The notes under the pieces: generated by a model
The model's input: only the letters and a program-made list of their open reading frames with translations
The model's database searches: none
Told to the model about the DNA's origin: nothing
From: Novosphingobium guangzhouense
Lineage (GTDB): Bacteria > Pseudomonadota > Alphaproteobacteria > Sphingomonadales > Sphingomonadaceae
Assembly (NCBI RefSeq): GCF_002896965.1
Contig: NZ_LYMM01000001.1
Location: 310,001-374,000, forward strand
DNA length: 64,000 nt
Reading direction: 5' to 3'
Position numbers and translations under genes: made by a program
Shown here: piece by piece, positions 9,243-17,789 of the stretch
How positions within the stretch are numbered: the first letter of the stretch is position 1
How the letters are laid out: each line of letters opens with the position of its first letter

Positions 9243-9324
9243 GTGCAATCTCCCCGTAGCGGCCGAAATCCGGGTGGCCGCGGACCACCCGGATCATGCG
9301 CACTCACAAAAAGATGTTATCACC

Positions 9325-9331
9325 GATAAAA
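9325..9331. promoter_or_regulatory. GATAAAA element upstream of exported esterase
   Basis: GTTATCACCGATAAAAC at 9316-9332 holds one of the repeated GATAAAA elements of region A, placed between two minus-strand genes, 83 bases before the start of the esterase. Confidence 0.45.
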
Positions 9332-9362
9332 CGAAATAATCGCATGTCGGACATTGCCGACA

Positions 9363-10820
9363 TCAGGCCTCCAGCACTTCCAATGCCACTCGCTCCGCTG
9401 ATTCAAGCGCGCCTTCCAGCCCCCTTGCTCCGGTTGCGGTATGTTCGCCGCAGAAATGCAGGCGGCCGGACGGCTTGGACATTTCGGGCACAAGGCGACT
9501 CACCTGACCGGGGCCGAAATAGGCCCAATCGCCGCCGTTGAACACTTCCTGTGACCAGCTGAAGTAGTTGCGCGCCATCAGCTTGCCCTTGGCTGCAGGG
9601 CGCATCGCCTCGATCTGACCGACGATCATCGCCAGCGCCTTTTCGCGGCCAAGCCTGTCCCAGTAATTGGCAAGGCTGCCGCGTGCCTGCACCAACAGCC
9701 CGGTGACTTCCTCGGGCGTAGCGCCGAAGTGCTGCGGGATAACCGTACCTGCGAGCCCATCGGTCCACATGCCCGGCGAGAGACCATCTTCGTCCCAGAA
9801 CGGTGCCGTGGCCGTCAGGAACGCCATCGACAACGGCTGGTAGGCGATCTGCGACACAGCCTCCGCTTGCGCACCCGACAGTCCGGGCATGATCTTGACG
9901 TGGCGAAGTGTCGAGAACGGCAGAGAGCAGATCACCCGCTTGGCACTGAATGTCGAGCCATCGCGACAATAGACGGTCGCCCCGCTATCCGTGGTCTCGA
10001 TCGCTACTATTTCTTTGCCAAGGATCACGTCACCTTTGAGCAGCTTGGCCATGCCGATCGGCAAGTGCAGGTTGCCGCCCTTTACCCCGAAGGATTTGGT
10101 CCCCGCTTCGAACTGCGCCTTCACGAAGCCGTCGTTGAACTCCAGCATCAGCGCCGATACGTCCCACGAATTGGTGCCGTAATAGGGCGACACATCGTTG
10201 GCGAGGCGGATCGCCGGGTCGGAAAGGCCCTGTGCGCGCAGGAAGTCGTGCAGCGGCACATCAAGAGCAGCACTCGCGGGATCTGCCCAGGCATTCCAGT
10301 CAGCCAGCGGTGTGCGCTCTGCGAGGAGCTTGTTGACCATCTCCGCAGGCAACACCGACTTCATCGAATCCGGGAACGGATTACCGGGATGACTCGCCCA
10401 TTGCTCTCGGGTCAGAGGCTGGCCGTTCATCCACAGCATCGGCGGCTTGCCAGCGCGGTAGCGACTGCCGATGTCTTCCAGCGTAACCCCGGCGCGCTGA
10501 GCAGCGTCGATTCCACGGCCGTATCCCTCACCCATCGAGTTGAAGCCCATTTCCGGGTAGCCCGGCTCGTCCAGCAGCGTCATCACGCGCCCGCCAACGC
10601 GCTGCCGCCCTTCCAGCACAGCCACCTTGAGCCCCTGCTCCTCAAGCATCCACGCCGCCTGCAGGCCTGAAACGCCCGCCCCCAGCACAAGTACATCGAG
10701 TCCGGTCGCAGTTTTTTTCGCCGGGGCTGCCAGCGCCGCGGTGGGCAACATCGAGGCTATCCCTGCGCCGATCGCGCCTTTGGCCATCCCAAGGGTGAAG
10801 CTACGCCTGTCCATCGTCAT
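9363..10820 (-). CDS. Tat-exported flavin monoamine oxidase-like protein
   Basis: A 485-residue flavin amine oxidase. The N-terminus reads MDRRSFTLGMAKGAIG, a twin-arginine signal, followed by the FAD-binding VLGAGVSGLQAA and the RxGGR motif QRVGGRV. The C-terminal FCGEHTATGARGLEGALESAERV completes the FAD site. The frame opens at 10868, but the ATG at 10820 (MTMDRRSF) has AGGAG ten bases upstream and puts the Tat motif at the N-terminus. Such enzymes oxidise amines to imines/aldehydes with peroxide release, so ammonia and an aldehyde for the dehydrogenase at 3981 are plausible products; this link is inference. It is divergent from the DUF3598-like gene. Confidence 0.9.
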   Translation of the reverse strand: MTMDRRSFTLGMAKGAIGAGIASMLPTAALAAPAKKTATGLDVLVLGAGVSGLQAAWMLEEQGLKVAVLEGRQRVGGRVMTLLDEPGYPEMGFNSMGEGYGRGIDAAQRAGVTLEDIGSRYRAGKPPMLWMNGQPLTREQWASHPGNPFPDSMKSVLPAEMVNKLLAERTPLADWNAWADPASAALDVPLHDFLRAQGLSDPAIRLANDVSPYYGTNSWDVSALMLEFNDGFVKAQFEAGTKSFGVKGGNLHLPIGMAKLLKGDVILGKEIVAIETTDSGATVYCRDGSTFSAKRVICSLPFSTLRHVKIMPGLSGAQAEAVSQIAYQPLSMAFLTATAPFWDEDGLSPGMWTDGLAGTVIPQHFGATPEEVTGLLVQARGSLANYWDRLGREKALAMIVGQIEAMRPAAKGKLMARNYFSWSQEVFNGGDWAYFGPGQVSRLVPEMSKPSGRLHFCGEHTATGARGLEGALESAERVALEVLEA

Positions 10821-10903
10821 GGCTCGAAGACTCCTAGACTCTCTTACGGTGATCAACTGATTCGACACCCCATTGCCACGCCCGCGCGGGGCCGGGCAGT
10901 CAA

Positions 10904-10933
10904 GCGATCAATCTGATCGAACAGCGATCAATC
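10904..10933. promoter_or_regulatory. Two GCGATCAATC direct repeats, 20 bp apart
   Basis: GCGATCAATC occurs at 10904-10913 and again at 10924-10933, two helical turns apart, in the region between the divergent amine oxidase and DUF3598-like genes. This suits a multimeric regulator binding one DNA face. The LysR gene at 11635 is the nearest candidate. Confidence 0.5.
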
Positions 10934-10985
10934 CGAGGCAAAGGACTCGATCGTGCATCTCCTGCAACTAGGCAGGAGGCAGCCG

Positions 10986-11546
10986 ATGGGCATTTTCAAA
11001 ACATCTTATGGAGTGGCGATGATGGTGAACAAGGTCTCGCAACCCGGCATCCGGGAAGCCATGCCCCTGCTGTGCAACAATGAAGGCGTCTGGGAGGGCT
11101 GGTATCGCTACTATGACGCGAAGACCGGCGAACTGACCGACCAGCATCGCTCGCGCCTGTTCTGCCGCCTCGTCGGCGAGCCGGGCCATGAGGAATACCA
11201 CCAGACCAACCACTACTTCTGGGACGACGGCAGCGTGGAAGTCCGTGACTTTCCCGCCTGGTATGAAGACGGGCGCATTCGCTGGGACAACGAACTGATC
11301 AAGGGCTGGGCCGCGGCCATGCAGCCCGACGACTACAACCGTTCGACCTGTCTCAACTGGACCCGCCACAACGAGCCAGGCATCTATCTCTACGAGATGA
11401 TCCAGGTGAATGAGGACTTCACCAAGCGCGCCCGCACCTGGCAGTGGTTCCGAGACGGCGAGTGCTACCAGCGCACCCTCATCGACGAGCGCCTCGTCAC
11501 GCGCGACTGGCGCACTTTCGAAGACACCGGCGCTCCGAATAACTGA
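10986..11546 (+). CDS. DUF3598-like (lipocalin-fold) protein
   Basis: A 186-residue soluble protein with no signal peptide. The pattern NNEGVWEGWYRYYD, then YHQTNHYFWDDGS, then W-x-N-E-L-I-K-G-W resembles DUF3598, a lipocalin-like fold, but this match is from memory and moderate. The frame opens at a GTG at 10953; the ATG at 10986 has AGGAGG six bases upstream and is clearly the start. Rich in Trp and Tyr, it could bind a hydrophobic or aromatic ligand. It is followed after 88 bases by the LysR gene on the same strand. Biochemical role unknown. Confidence 0.8.
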   Translation: MGIFKTSYGVAMMVNKVSQPGIREAMPLLCNNEGVWEGWYRYYDAKTGELTDQHRSRLFCRLVGEPGHEEYHQTNHYFWDDGSVEVRDFPAWYEDGRIRWDNELIKGWAAAMQPDDYNRSTCLNWTRHNEPGIYLYEMIQVNEDFTKRARTWQWFRDGECYQRTLIDERLVTRDWRTFEDTGAPNN

Positions 11547-11634
11547 CCGCATTGCGGGCGGGAAGCGCGGATTATAGCCTCCTCCCGCCCGTAAGGCTGG
11601 ACAAACCCAAGCCCGACGATCAACGGTGACGCTC

Positions 11635-12564
11635 ATGGACCTGGTCAAACTGCAACGCATGGTTGCGATCTACGAAGCCGGCAGCTTCCGGCAAGCGGCG
11701 CGCGATCTCGGCATCTCGCAACCGGCGCTCACATGGAGCATGCACCAGCTCGAAGAGGCACTGAACGGCCGGCTGTTCGAACGTGGACCGCGCGGCATCC
11801 GCGCGACGCCGCTGTGCGACCGCCTTGTTCGTCGGGCCCGACTGATCTTCCGGGAACAGGAGCGCATTCTCGACGAAGTGGCGGACAGCGCGCATAACCA
11901 GACGATCAACATGGGCGTCCATTCGATCTTCCTGACCGACGCCTTCGCCCGTTGCCTTGCTGAGTTTTCAGAGCAGTATCCATCAACGACGCTGCGCGTG
12001 TTCGAAGGGTATAGTTCCCAGTTGCTTGGCCGTCTTCAGCAGGGAGAGGTGGATTTCGCGTGCTGCGCTATCCCTTCAGAGGAAGAGCATGGCGGCACGT
12101 TGCTGACGGAACCGCTCGGCACGCTCAATTACTCCGTGGTCGCGGCAGCAAATCATCCGGTTTTTGACGATATCGCCAAGGGTCGTCCGATTTCGGAATA
12201 TCGCTGGGTGGAGTTTGATACCGCGATCGTTGGCGCTTTTCCGGGGCGCAACGACATCGTTTCGGTCATGGCCACCGCAGGGCGTGACGTAGCTCGCAAA
12301 AGCGTGCGCACCGCGTCCATGGATGTCATTCGCCTGTTGGTGCTCAGCGGAGATTTCATCGGATTGATCGCGGATGAGCGGGTGGCCGAGGAGCTGGCAA
12401 GTGGCGCTCTGAAGCGGTTGCCCGGCACCGAGGTTACGGCTTCGCAGTTCGGCTTCGTCAGCATGGCTGAAAATTTCGAGACTTCCGCCTGCAAGGCACT
12501 GCGCGAAATCCTGGAAAAGTCGGCCTTCGAGCCGATGCGCAAAGCGCACTCAAGCGGCACCTAA
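11635..12564 (+). CDS. LysR-type transcriptional regulator
   Basis: A 309-residue regulator of standard LysR length. The winged helix-turn-helix covers residues 1-60 (AIYEAGSFRQAARDLGISQPAL, then QLEEALNGRLFERGPRG), and the rest is a periplasmic-binding-protein-like effector domain. The frame opens at GTG 11626; the ATG at 11635 is the likelier start. It lies between the DUF3598-like and DUF1838 genes and probably controls one or both. GATCA-rich direct repeats on both sides (10904-10933 and 12643-12662) are candidate targets. Effector unknown. Confidence 0.92.
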   Translation: MDLVKLQRMVAIYEAGSFRQAARDLGISQPALTWSMHQLEEALNGRLFERGPRGIRATPLCDRLVRRARLIFREQERILDEVADSAHNQTINMGVHSIFLTDAFARCLAEFSEQYPSTTLRVFEGYSSQLLGRLQQGEVDFACCAIPSEEEHGGTLLTEPLGTLNYSVVAAANHPVFDDIAKGRPISEYRWVEFDTAIVGAFPGRNDIVSVMATAGRDVARKSVRTASMDVIRLLVLSGDFIGLIADERVAEELASGALKRLPGTEVTASQFGFVSMAENFETSACKALREILEKSAFEPMRKAHSSGT

Positions 12565-12642
12565 CTGCACCTAGCGCTACCACATCGCCCACACACGGCG
12601 ATCTGGATAACGCAATAGAGATGCCCATCCGATCCACACCCA

Positions 12643-12662
12643 ATGATCAAAAATTATGATCA
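12643..12662. promoter_or_regulatory. ATGATCA direct repeat upstream of the DUF1838 gene
   Basis: ATGATCA at 12643-12649 and 12656-12662 are separated by six A/T bases. The core GATCA is shared with the repeats at 10904-10933 on the other side of the LysR gene. No gene is seen in 12565-12777. Confidence 0.45.
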
Positions 12663-12777
12663 GCGATCCGCCATATCTGTCTGGCGGTCATTCGCAGGAG
12701 CTTGATCGACGCTGGCTGCGGCTTCATCCATCCAGATCGCGGCACATAGCCTCTCGGCCATATGGAGTGATCAGCTC

Positions 12778-13806
12778 ATGTCGAATATCAAGCTTACCCG
12801 CCGCGAAGGTCTCAGCCTTGCGGCGATCGCCGCAGGCGTGGCGGCGCTTCCTGCGGCGGCATCCGCAGCAAGCAAGTCCGCATCTGCCGCCTCGCGCCTG
12901 AACTTCACGACCAAGATCGATTTCAAGGATCCGGTCTGGAACCGCGATACGTATGCGCGCATCGACGGCGACGTCGATCCGACCAAGGAAAAGTGCGGCT
13001 GGCTTCGCGGCAAGGCTTTCGGCGTGCGCGACAACGAGAAGATCCGCCCGCTGTTCATTGCCGAGGGCTTCAGCTTCACCCGCATCAAGCGGCTGGACGA
13101 CGGCAGCTGGCGCCGTATGCTGCGCGAGGTCGTGTTCTATCGCGACATCGAAACCGGCAAGCTGCTGGAGACCTGGGACAACCCCTACACCGGTGAGACG
13201 GTCAAGGTCGTGCCGATCGCCAACGATCCGTTCAACTTCACCATCAGCGACAAAGTCCCCGAGCCGCCGAGCTACGGCGGGCTGCAGAAAGTGAAGACCG
13301 AACCCAAGCCGTTCCTGATGGACTGGATGGAGGGGCCGGAAGGCACCCTGATCGTCAACACCGACATCGACATGATCTATCCGAACGCGCTGCAGCCGGA
13401 AAAGTGGCCGCGCGAATCCTCGGGCGTGATGAACCGCGTATCCGAACACTTCATCTACACTGTAAAGCGCGAGGACGTAGAGAACCCGAACCTCACGCAC
13501 ATCCCGCATATCGGCGCCTGGACCCGCATGACGCCGTGGCTGCCATGGATGCTGATGGGTCAGGCGCCCGGCCACATCACTTACTTCACCACGTTCCAGA
13601 CCCTGCCCGGCGGTATCGCGGAACTGCCGCAGGATCTGGTCGAGGCCGCGCGCAAGATGGACGAGAAGTGGCTGCATTCGCCGACCGAAGACTACGGCCC
13701 CTCGCTCTCCAGCCTTGAAAACTACGCGCGCGAACAGAAGCCCGCTCCGGTTCCGGCAGGCTGGAGCCCGCCGCAGCCGCCGGCTGCGCCCAAGAAGCTG
13801 GGATAA
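12778..13806 (+). CDS. Exported DUF1838 family protein
   Basis: A 342-residue protein recognised as DUF1838 by its length, the WNRDTYARIDGD block and the Trp/Pro-rich C-terminal half (GAWTRMTPWLPWMLMG). The N-terminus TRREGLSLAAIAAGVAALPAAASA looks like a twin-arginine signal, so it is probably periplasmic. The family has no established reaction. It stands downstream of the LysR gene and ends at the terminator 13811-13839. Its place between catabolic genes suggests a role in handling the imported compound, which is inference. Confidence 0.85.
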   Translation: MSNIKLTRREGLSLAAIAAGVAALPAAASAASKSASAASRLNFTTKIDFKDPVWNRDTYARIDGDVDPTKEKCGWLRGKAFGVRDNEKIRPLFIAEGFSFTRIKRLDDGSWRRMLREVVFYRDIETGKLLETWDNPYTGETVKVVPIANDPFNFTISDKVPEPPSYGGLQKVKTEPKPFLMDWMEGPEGTLIVNTDIDMIYPNALQPEKWPRESSGVMNRVSEHFIYTVKREDVENPNLTHIPHIGAWTRMTPWLPWMLMGQAPGHITYFTTFQTLPGGIAELPQDLVEAARKMDEKWLHSPTEDYGPSLSSLENYAREQKPAPVPAGWSPPQPPAAPKKLG

Positions 13807-13810
13807 AACA

Positions 13811-13839
13811 AAACGCCCGGCCGCAAGGCCGGGCGTTTT
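13811..13839 (+). terminator. Intrinsic terminator with GCAA tetraloop
   Basis: AAACGCCCGGCC pairs with GGCCGGGCGTTT around GCAA and runs into TTTT. It lies four bases after the DUF1838 stop codon. A chance GATAAAA spans that stop codon. Confidence 0.85.
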
Positions 13840-13905
13840 CGTTTGTGCTGCGCTGTACCCGAAGGGCCGCTCCCGCGCCCGTCAGGACGCGGGAAAATCC
13901 GAGGT

Positions 13906-14715
13906 TCAGTTGAGGACAGGAAATTCCATGTCCGGCAGTTCGGTGCAGTTGATCTCTTCAGTGATGGCAGCTGCCGTCGCCTTGAGATCAGCAAGGTGAC
14001 GTTCCACCGCTTCCCCTTGCTTCATGGCGGCGGCGAAGTAGATCATCGTGAGCGCCGCTTCGAACTGACCGTCGCGGAAGATCGGCACCGCCACCGACGA
14101 GGTTTTGCCCGGCGTCAGGTTGTGCTGGCCCCAACCGATCGCCGCGTAGCCTTCTTCGCGAATCTTGTTGAGCGTGTTCACCGAGACATAGGCGGTCAGA
14201 TCCTGCTCCGACGGCGAACCGACGAGAGAAACCCAGTCCATGACCCGATCCAGCTGTTCCGGCGTCATATGCGCGAGGCACACGCGGCCGGAGGCGCAGT
14301 CCATCAGCGGCAGACGGAAACCCGGATAGTACCGCTCGAACGTGAGCGAGGTGTCCGCATGGGTCGAATCGCGCACGACCATGTGCGTGCCGATGCGAAC
14401 CGTCAGCGAGACCGGCCAGCCGATTTTGTGCGTCAGCGCCCGAAGGTGCCGGCGGCTGTGTTCAACCAGGAAGCTGTCCGCCTGAAAGCCTTGCGACAGC
14501 GACTGGACGAGCGCGGTAGGCCGGTAGAACTTGCGCGCCGGCTCCTGCTCGATAAGCCCCTCATGCATCAGCGTCTGCACGATACGGCAGGCGGTGGGAT
14601 AAGGGATTCGGCCACGCTTCGAGATCTGCATCATCGAGAGCGAGCCCATCTGATTTATTTCCTGCAGTATCGAAATCGCCCGGCAAACAGCCCGGATCGG
14701 TACACCTCGTTCCAT
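13906..14715 (-). CDS. IclR-family transcriptional regulator
   Basis: A 269-residue IclR-type protein. Residues 8-65 form the winged helix-turn-helix (RAVCRAISILQEIN, then RIPYPTACRIVQTLMHEGLI), and the C-terminal two thirds is the effector-binding GAF-like domain (DCASGRVCLAH, then GWGQHNLTPGKTSSVAVPIF). The frame is open to 14877, but the ATG at 14715 has GGGGTG seven bases upstream and gives the normal family length. It is divergent from the permease/leuCD-like operon and sits beside two candidate operators (14809 and 14868), so it very likely controls that operon and perhaps the 1531 site. Confidence 0.92.
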   Translation of the reverse strand: MERGVPIRAVCRAISILQEINQMGSLSMMQISKRGRIPYPTACRIVQTLMHEGLIEQEPARKFYRPTALVQSLSQGFQADSFLVEHSRRHLRALTHKIGWPVSLTVRIGTHMVVRDSTHADTSLTFERYYPGFRLPLMDCASGRVCLAHMTPEQLDRVMDWVSLVGSPSEQDLTAYVSVNTLNKIREEGYAAIGWGQHNLTPGKTSSVAVPIFRDGQFEAALTMIYFAAAMKQGEAVERHLADLKATAAAITEEINCTELPDMEFPVLN

Positions 14716-14960
14716 AGCTTCACCCCAAACCCGTATTTTTGATCGGACCCCTCCTCCGATGTTTGTGAAGCTATCGTTACGGCCCCGATTACCGCCTGGC
14801 GAATGCTTTTTTATCCGCAGGGCGATCACAAAATCCGCACACCGAACAAAAAACGGCAGACTTGCGCGTTTATCCACACTGCGGAGCGCGATGAAATGCG
14901 CCTGTCATACGGCCGCTGACGATGAGAAGTTTCCCTCCTGCCCTGCTTGGAGGCTGAAAA
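14716..14960. promoter_or_regulatory. Divergent control region of IclR gene and permease operon
   Basis: These 245 bases carry two related elements: TTTTATCCGCAG at 14809-14820 and GTTTATCCACACTGCGGAGC at 14868-14887. The second matches the site at 1531-1550 in 17 of 20 positions. No reading frame here has gene-like support. Confidence 0.6.
14868..14887. promoter_or_regulatory. Candidate IclR operator, second copy of the 1531 site
   Basis: The imperfect palindrome ATCCACA-C-TGCGGAG lies 74 bases upstream of the permease start, a fair distance for an activator or repressor. The match to 1531-1550 extends beyond the palindrome into the flanking TTTAT. Confidence 0.55.
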
Positions 14961-16343
14961 TTGCTCCAGACCCCGCGCGTCGAAACCGAATCGCTCGCAT
15001 CCGCTCCGCCCCTCGAAACCGGCGTGATGGTACGCTATGGGTTGGGGCAGACTCGTGCGCAGGTCTTTCGCGATACGCCCGCCGCGCTTCTGCCCGTCTA
15101 CATGACCACCGTGCTGGGCGTACCGGCATGGCTGGCAGGGCTTGTGATCCTGCTTCCCAAACTGTGGGTCATCATCTGCGATCCGCTGGTCGGCGCATGG
15201 TCCGATCGGCGGGTAAGTTCGATCGGGCGCGTACCCTTTCTTGCAGGTGGCGCCATCGCGACCAGCATCGGCTTCGTCCTGTTGTTCAACCTGCCCGCGA
15301 TGACGTCTCCCTATCTTGCCGCCGCCGCCACAAGTGCGATCTTCCTGTTGGCGATGACCGCTTTCAGCGCCTTTTCCGTGCCGTATCTGGCTGTCGCCGC
15401 GACGCTTTCGGCCGATCCGCACGAACGCACCAAGTTGCTGGCCTGGCGTATCGCCTTCACCACGCTTGGCGTTGTTTTGGGGATCGGCCTTGCCCAGCCG
15501 ACCGTCGTGTGGCTCGGCGGTGGAGGGCAGGCGTGGAGCACCATGTCGGCGATCTTCGCCGCCCTGTGCCTTGCCTCCATGCTCGGCTGCGCGCTGGGCC
15601 TGCGCACCAAGCTGCGCCCTGCCCCTATGGCCCGCCAGCCCTTGCCCTTCATGCGGATGCTGGCGGCGGCATGGCGTAATCGCGCGTTCCGGCAGCTTAC
15701 CGCAATCCACCTGCTGCAGACCGTGGGGCAGGCCTGTAGCTACACGGTGGTCGCGCTCGTCTTCGTCTACCTTGTCGACCGGATCGAATTGCTGACTGCC
15801 TACGTCCTGATCATGTCGCTGGCGGGCCTTGTCACGCAGCCGCTGTGGCTCAGGATTTCGCGCCGGATCGGCAAGATTTCCCTGTTCGTCTATCTGTGCC
15901 TCGGCTGGTGCGCGGTGACGCTGACGTGGCTCGGCATCGACTGGGGCGACGGCATCCGTTTCGGTGCCATCAGCGGCAAGGACGCGCTGATCATGCTGCG
16001 CGGCGCGGTGATCGGCGTGACGAATGCCGGCTTCATCCTGCTGGTCACTTCTCTGTTCACGGATACCGTCCATCTTGGCGAACAGGAAACCGGGATCGAA
16101 GGTGGCTACGCGGGCCTGTGGTCCGCCTGCGAAAAACTGAGTTTCGCGCTTGGCCCCGTGATCTCGGGCGCTGTGCTGAGCCTTTCCGGCTTCGTGTCTT
16201 CCACATCCGGCCCGGCGCAGCAAAGCCCCGCGGCGCTTTTCGGCGTAGTGCTCAATTATTCGCTGATCCCGGTGGCCTTCTTCCTTGCGAGCCTGCTGCT
16301 GGTGCCGGGGCTGGCGCGTGCCATGCGGGGCGACTATCCGTAG
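14961..16343 (+). CDS. GPH/MFS-type sugar or acid symporter
   Basis: A 460-residue permease with about 12 hydrophobic segments. DPLVGAWSDR near residue 75 and RTKLLAWR are typical of the glycoside-pentoside-hexuronide (melibiose-type) symporters. Translation starts at TTG 14961, with GGAGG seven bases upstream. It is the first gene of an operon with leuC-like, leuD-like, lyase and alcohol dehydrogenase genes, so it probably imports their substrate or precursor. A second, related GPH permease is at 28215-29624. Confidence 0.9.
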   Translation: MLQTPRVETESLASAPPLETGVMVRYGLGQTRAQVFRDTPAALLPVYMTTVLGVPAWLAGLVILLPKLWVIICDPLVGAWSDRRVSSIGRVPFLAGGAIATSIGFVLLFNLPAMTSPYLAAAATSAIFLLAMTAFSAFSVPYLAVAATLSADPHERTKLLAWRIAFTTLGVVLGIGLAQPTVVWLGGGGQAWSTMSAIFAALCLASMLGCALGLRTKLRPAPMARQPLPFMRMLAAAWRNRAFRQLTAIHLLQTVGQACSYTVVALVFVYLVDRIELLTAYVLIMSLAGLVTQPLWLRISRRIGKISLFVYLCLGWCAVTLTWLGIDWGDGIRFGAISGKDALIMLRGAVIGVTNAGFILLVTSLFTDTVHLGEQETGIEGGYAGLWSACEKLSFALGPVISGAVLSLSGFVSSTSGPAQQSPAALFGVVLNYSLIPVAFFLASLLLVPGLARAMRGDYP

Positions 16344-16403
16344 AACGGACATGCCGCGCCGATCACTCGACGGTGCCTCTTGCCCGTTCCAATGCGTGAT
16401 GTG

Positions 16404-17789
16404 ATGACCAGCCAATCTGCTCCGAAGACGCTCTACGACCGCCTCTGGGACGCGCACACCGTAGTGCGCGGCGATGCGGGCAAGGATCTGATCTATATCG
16501 ACCGCCACCTTCTGCATGAGGTGAGCACGCCCCAGTCGTTCGAGCTTCTGCGCGACAACGCGCTGAAGGTGCGCCGTCCGGTGACGCAACTGGCCGTGCC
16601 CGATCACGCGGTACCTACCTCTGAACGCGGCGGCGCGATCAAGGGCGAACTGGCGCGCAAGCAGGTTGCTCTGCTGGAAGCAAACTGCGCTGAATTCGGC
16701 ATCGAATACCTTGCGCTGGAAGGCGAACGACAGGGTATCGTCCATGTCATCTCGCCGGAACAGGGCTTCACGATGCCCGGTATCTCGCTGGTCTGCGGGG
16801 ACAGCCACACCGCCACTCACGGCGCGTTCGGCGCGCTGGCGTTCGGTATCGGTGCAAGCGAATGCGGCACGGTGATGGCCACGCAGACGCTCTGGCAGGC
16901 CCGCAACAAAAACCTGCGCGTCCACTATGCCGGACAGTTGCAGCCGCATGTCACCACCAAGGACATGATCCTGGCGCTGATCGGCACGATCGGCGCGGGC
17001 GGCGGCATCGGCCACGCCATCGAATTCACCGGCGACGCCGTGCGCCGCGCCTCGATGGAAGCGCGCATGACATTGTGCAACATGGGCATCGAGGCAGGAT
17101 CGCGCGTCGCCCTCGTCGCGCCGGATGACACCACTTTCGCCTGGCTCAAGGGCCGCCCGCGCGGACCGCAAGGCGCGATGTGGGACCGCGCCGTCGAATA
17201 CTGGCGCACCCTGCGCTCCGACGACGATGCCGTGTTCGACCGCACGGTAGAGATCGACGCTGCCGCCATCGCACCGCAGGTAACCTTCGGAACCTCGCCC
17301 GATCAGGTCATGGCGGTGGACGGCACCGTCCCCGCTGGCCCCGCGCGTGCGCTCGATTACATGGGACTTGAAGCGGGCAAGCCGATCGCCGGGATCGGCA
17401 TTGACTATGCCTTCATCGGCAGCTGCACCAACAGCCGCATCGAGGACCTGCGCGCCGCCGCAGGCGTAATCCGCGGCCGCCATGTGGCCGAGGGCGTGAC
17501 CGCGATGGTCGTCCCCGGCTCTACCGTCACCAAGCACCAGGCCGAGGCCGAGGGGCTCGACAAGGTGTTCGAGGCGGCGGGCTTTGCCTGGCATCACGCG
17601 GGCTGTTCGCTCTGCGTGGCGATGAACGGAGACTTCGTGCCCGAAGGCAAGCGTTCCATCTCCACCTCCAACCGCAATTTCGAGGGCCGTCAGGGCGCCG
17701 GCGCGCGCACGCACCTTGCCAGTCCGGCGATGGTCGCCGCCGCCGCGATCGCCGGCCGCATCGTCGACGTGCGGAAGGAGTTCGCCTGA
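16404..17789 (+). CDS. leuC: Aconitase-family hydratase large subunit, LeuC-like
   Basis: About 461 residues, very similar along its length to bacterial LeuC (3-isopropylmalate dehydratase large subunit): [41 protein letters not shown] and [11 protein letters not shown]. The iron-sulfur ligands are visible in FIGSCTNSR and CSLCVAMN. ATGs at 16392 and 16404 are both possible, neither with a strong ribosome-binding site. It overlaps the leuD-like start (TGATG). Leucine synthesis is the default reading, but no leuA or leuB is nearby; instead it is coupled to a permease, a C-C lyase and an alcohol dehydrogenase under IclR control, which suggests a catabolic hydratase acting on a substituted maleate or malate. 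Confidence 0.9.
   Translation: MTSQSAPKTLYDRLWDAHTVVRGDAGKDLIYIDRHLLHEVSTPQSFELLRDNALKVRRPVTQLAVPDHAVPTSERGGAIKGELARKQVALLEANCAEFGIEYLALEGERQGIVHVISPEQGFTMPGISLVCGDSHTATHGAFGALAFGIGASECGTVMATQTLWQARNKNLRVHYAGQLQPHVTTKDMILALIGTIGAGGGIGHAIEFTGDAVRRASMEARMTLCNMGIEAGSRVALVAPDDTTFAWLKGRPRGPQGAMWDRAVEYWRTLRSDDDAVFDRTVEIDAAAIAPQVTFGTSPDQVMAVDGTVPAGPARALDYMGLEAGKPIAGIGIDYAFIGSCTNSRIEDLRAAAGVIRGRHVAEGVTAMVVPGSTVTKHQAEAEGLDKVFEAAGFAWHHAGCSLCVAMNGDFVPEGKRSISTSNRNFEGRQGAGARTHLASPAMVAAAAIAGRIVDVRKEFA

Noticed and set aside
13802..13808. GATAAAA at the DUF1838 stop codon as a regulatory site
   Set aside because: It overlaps the stop codon just before a terminator and is not upstream of a gene on either strand at useful distance; taken as chance.
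14826..17714. A 962-residue open frame on the minus strand opposite the permease and leuC-like genes
   Set aside because: It mirrors strongly supported genes, is low-complexity (His, Gln, Arg, Gly rich) and has no domain; it is an effect of high G+C codon use.
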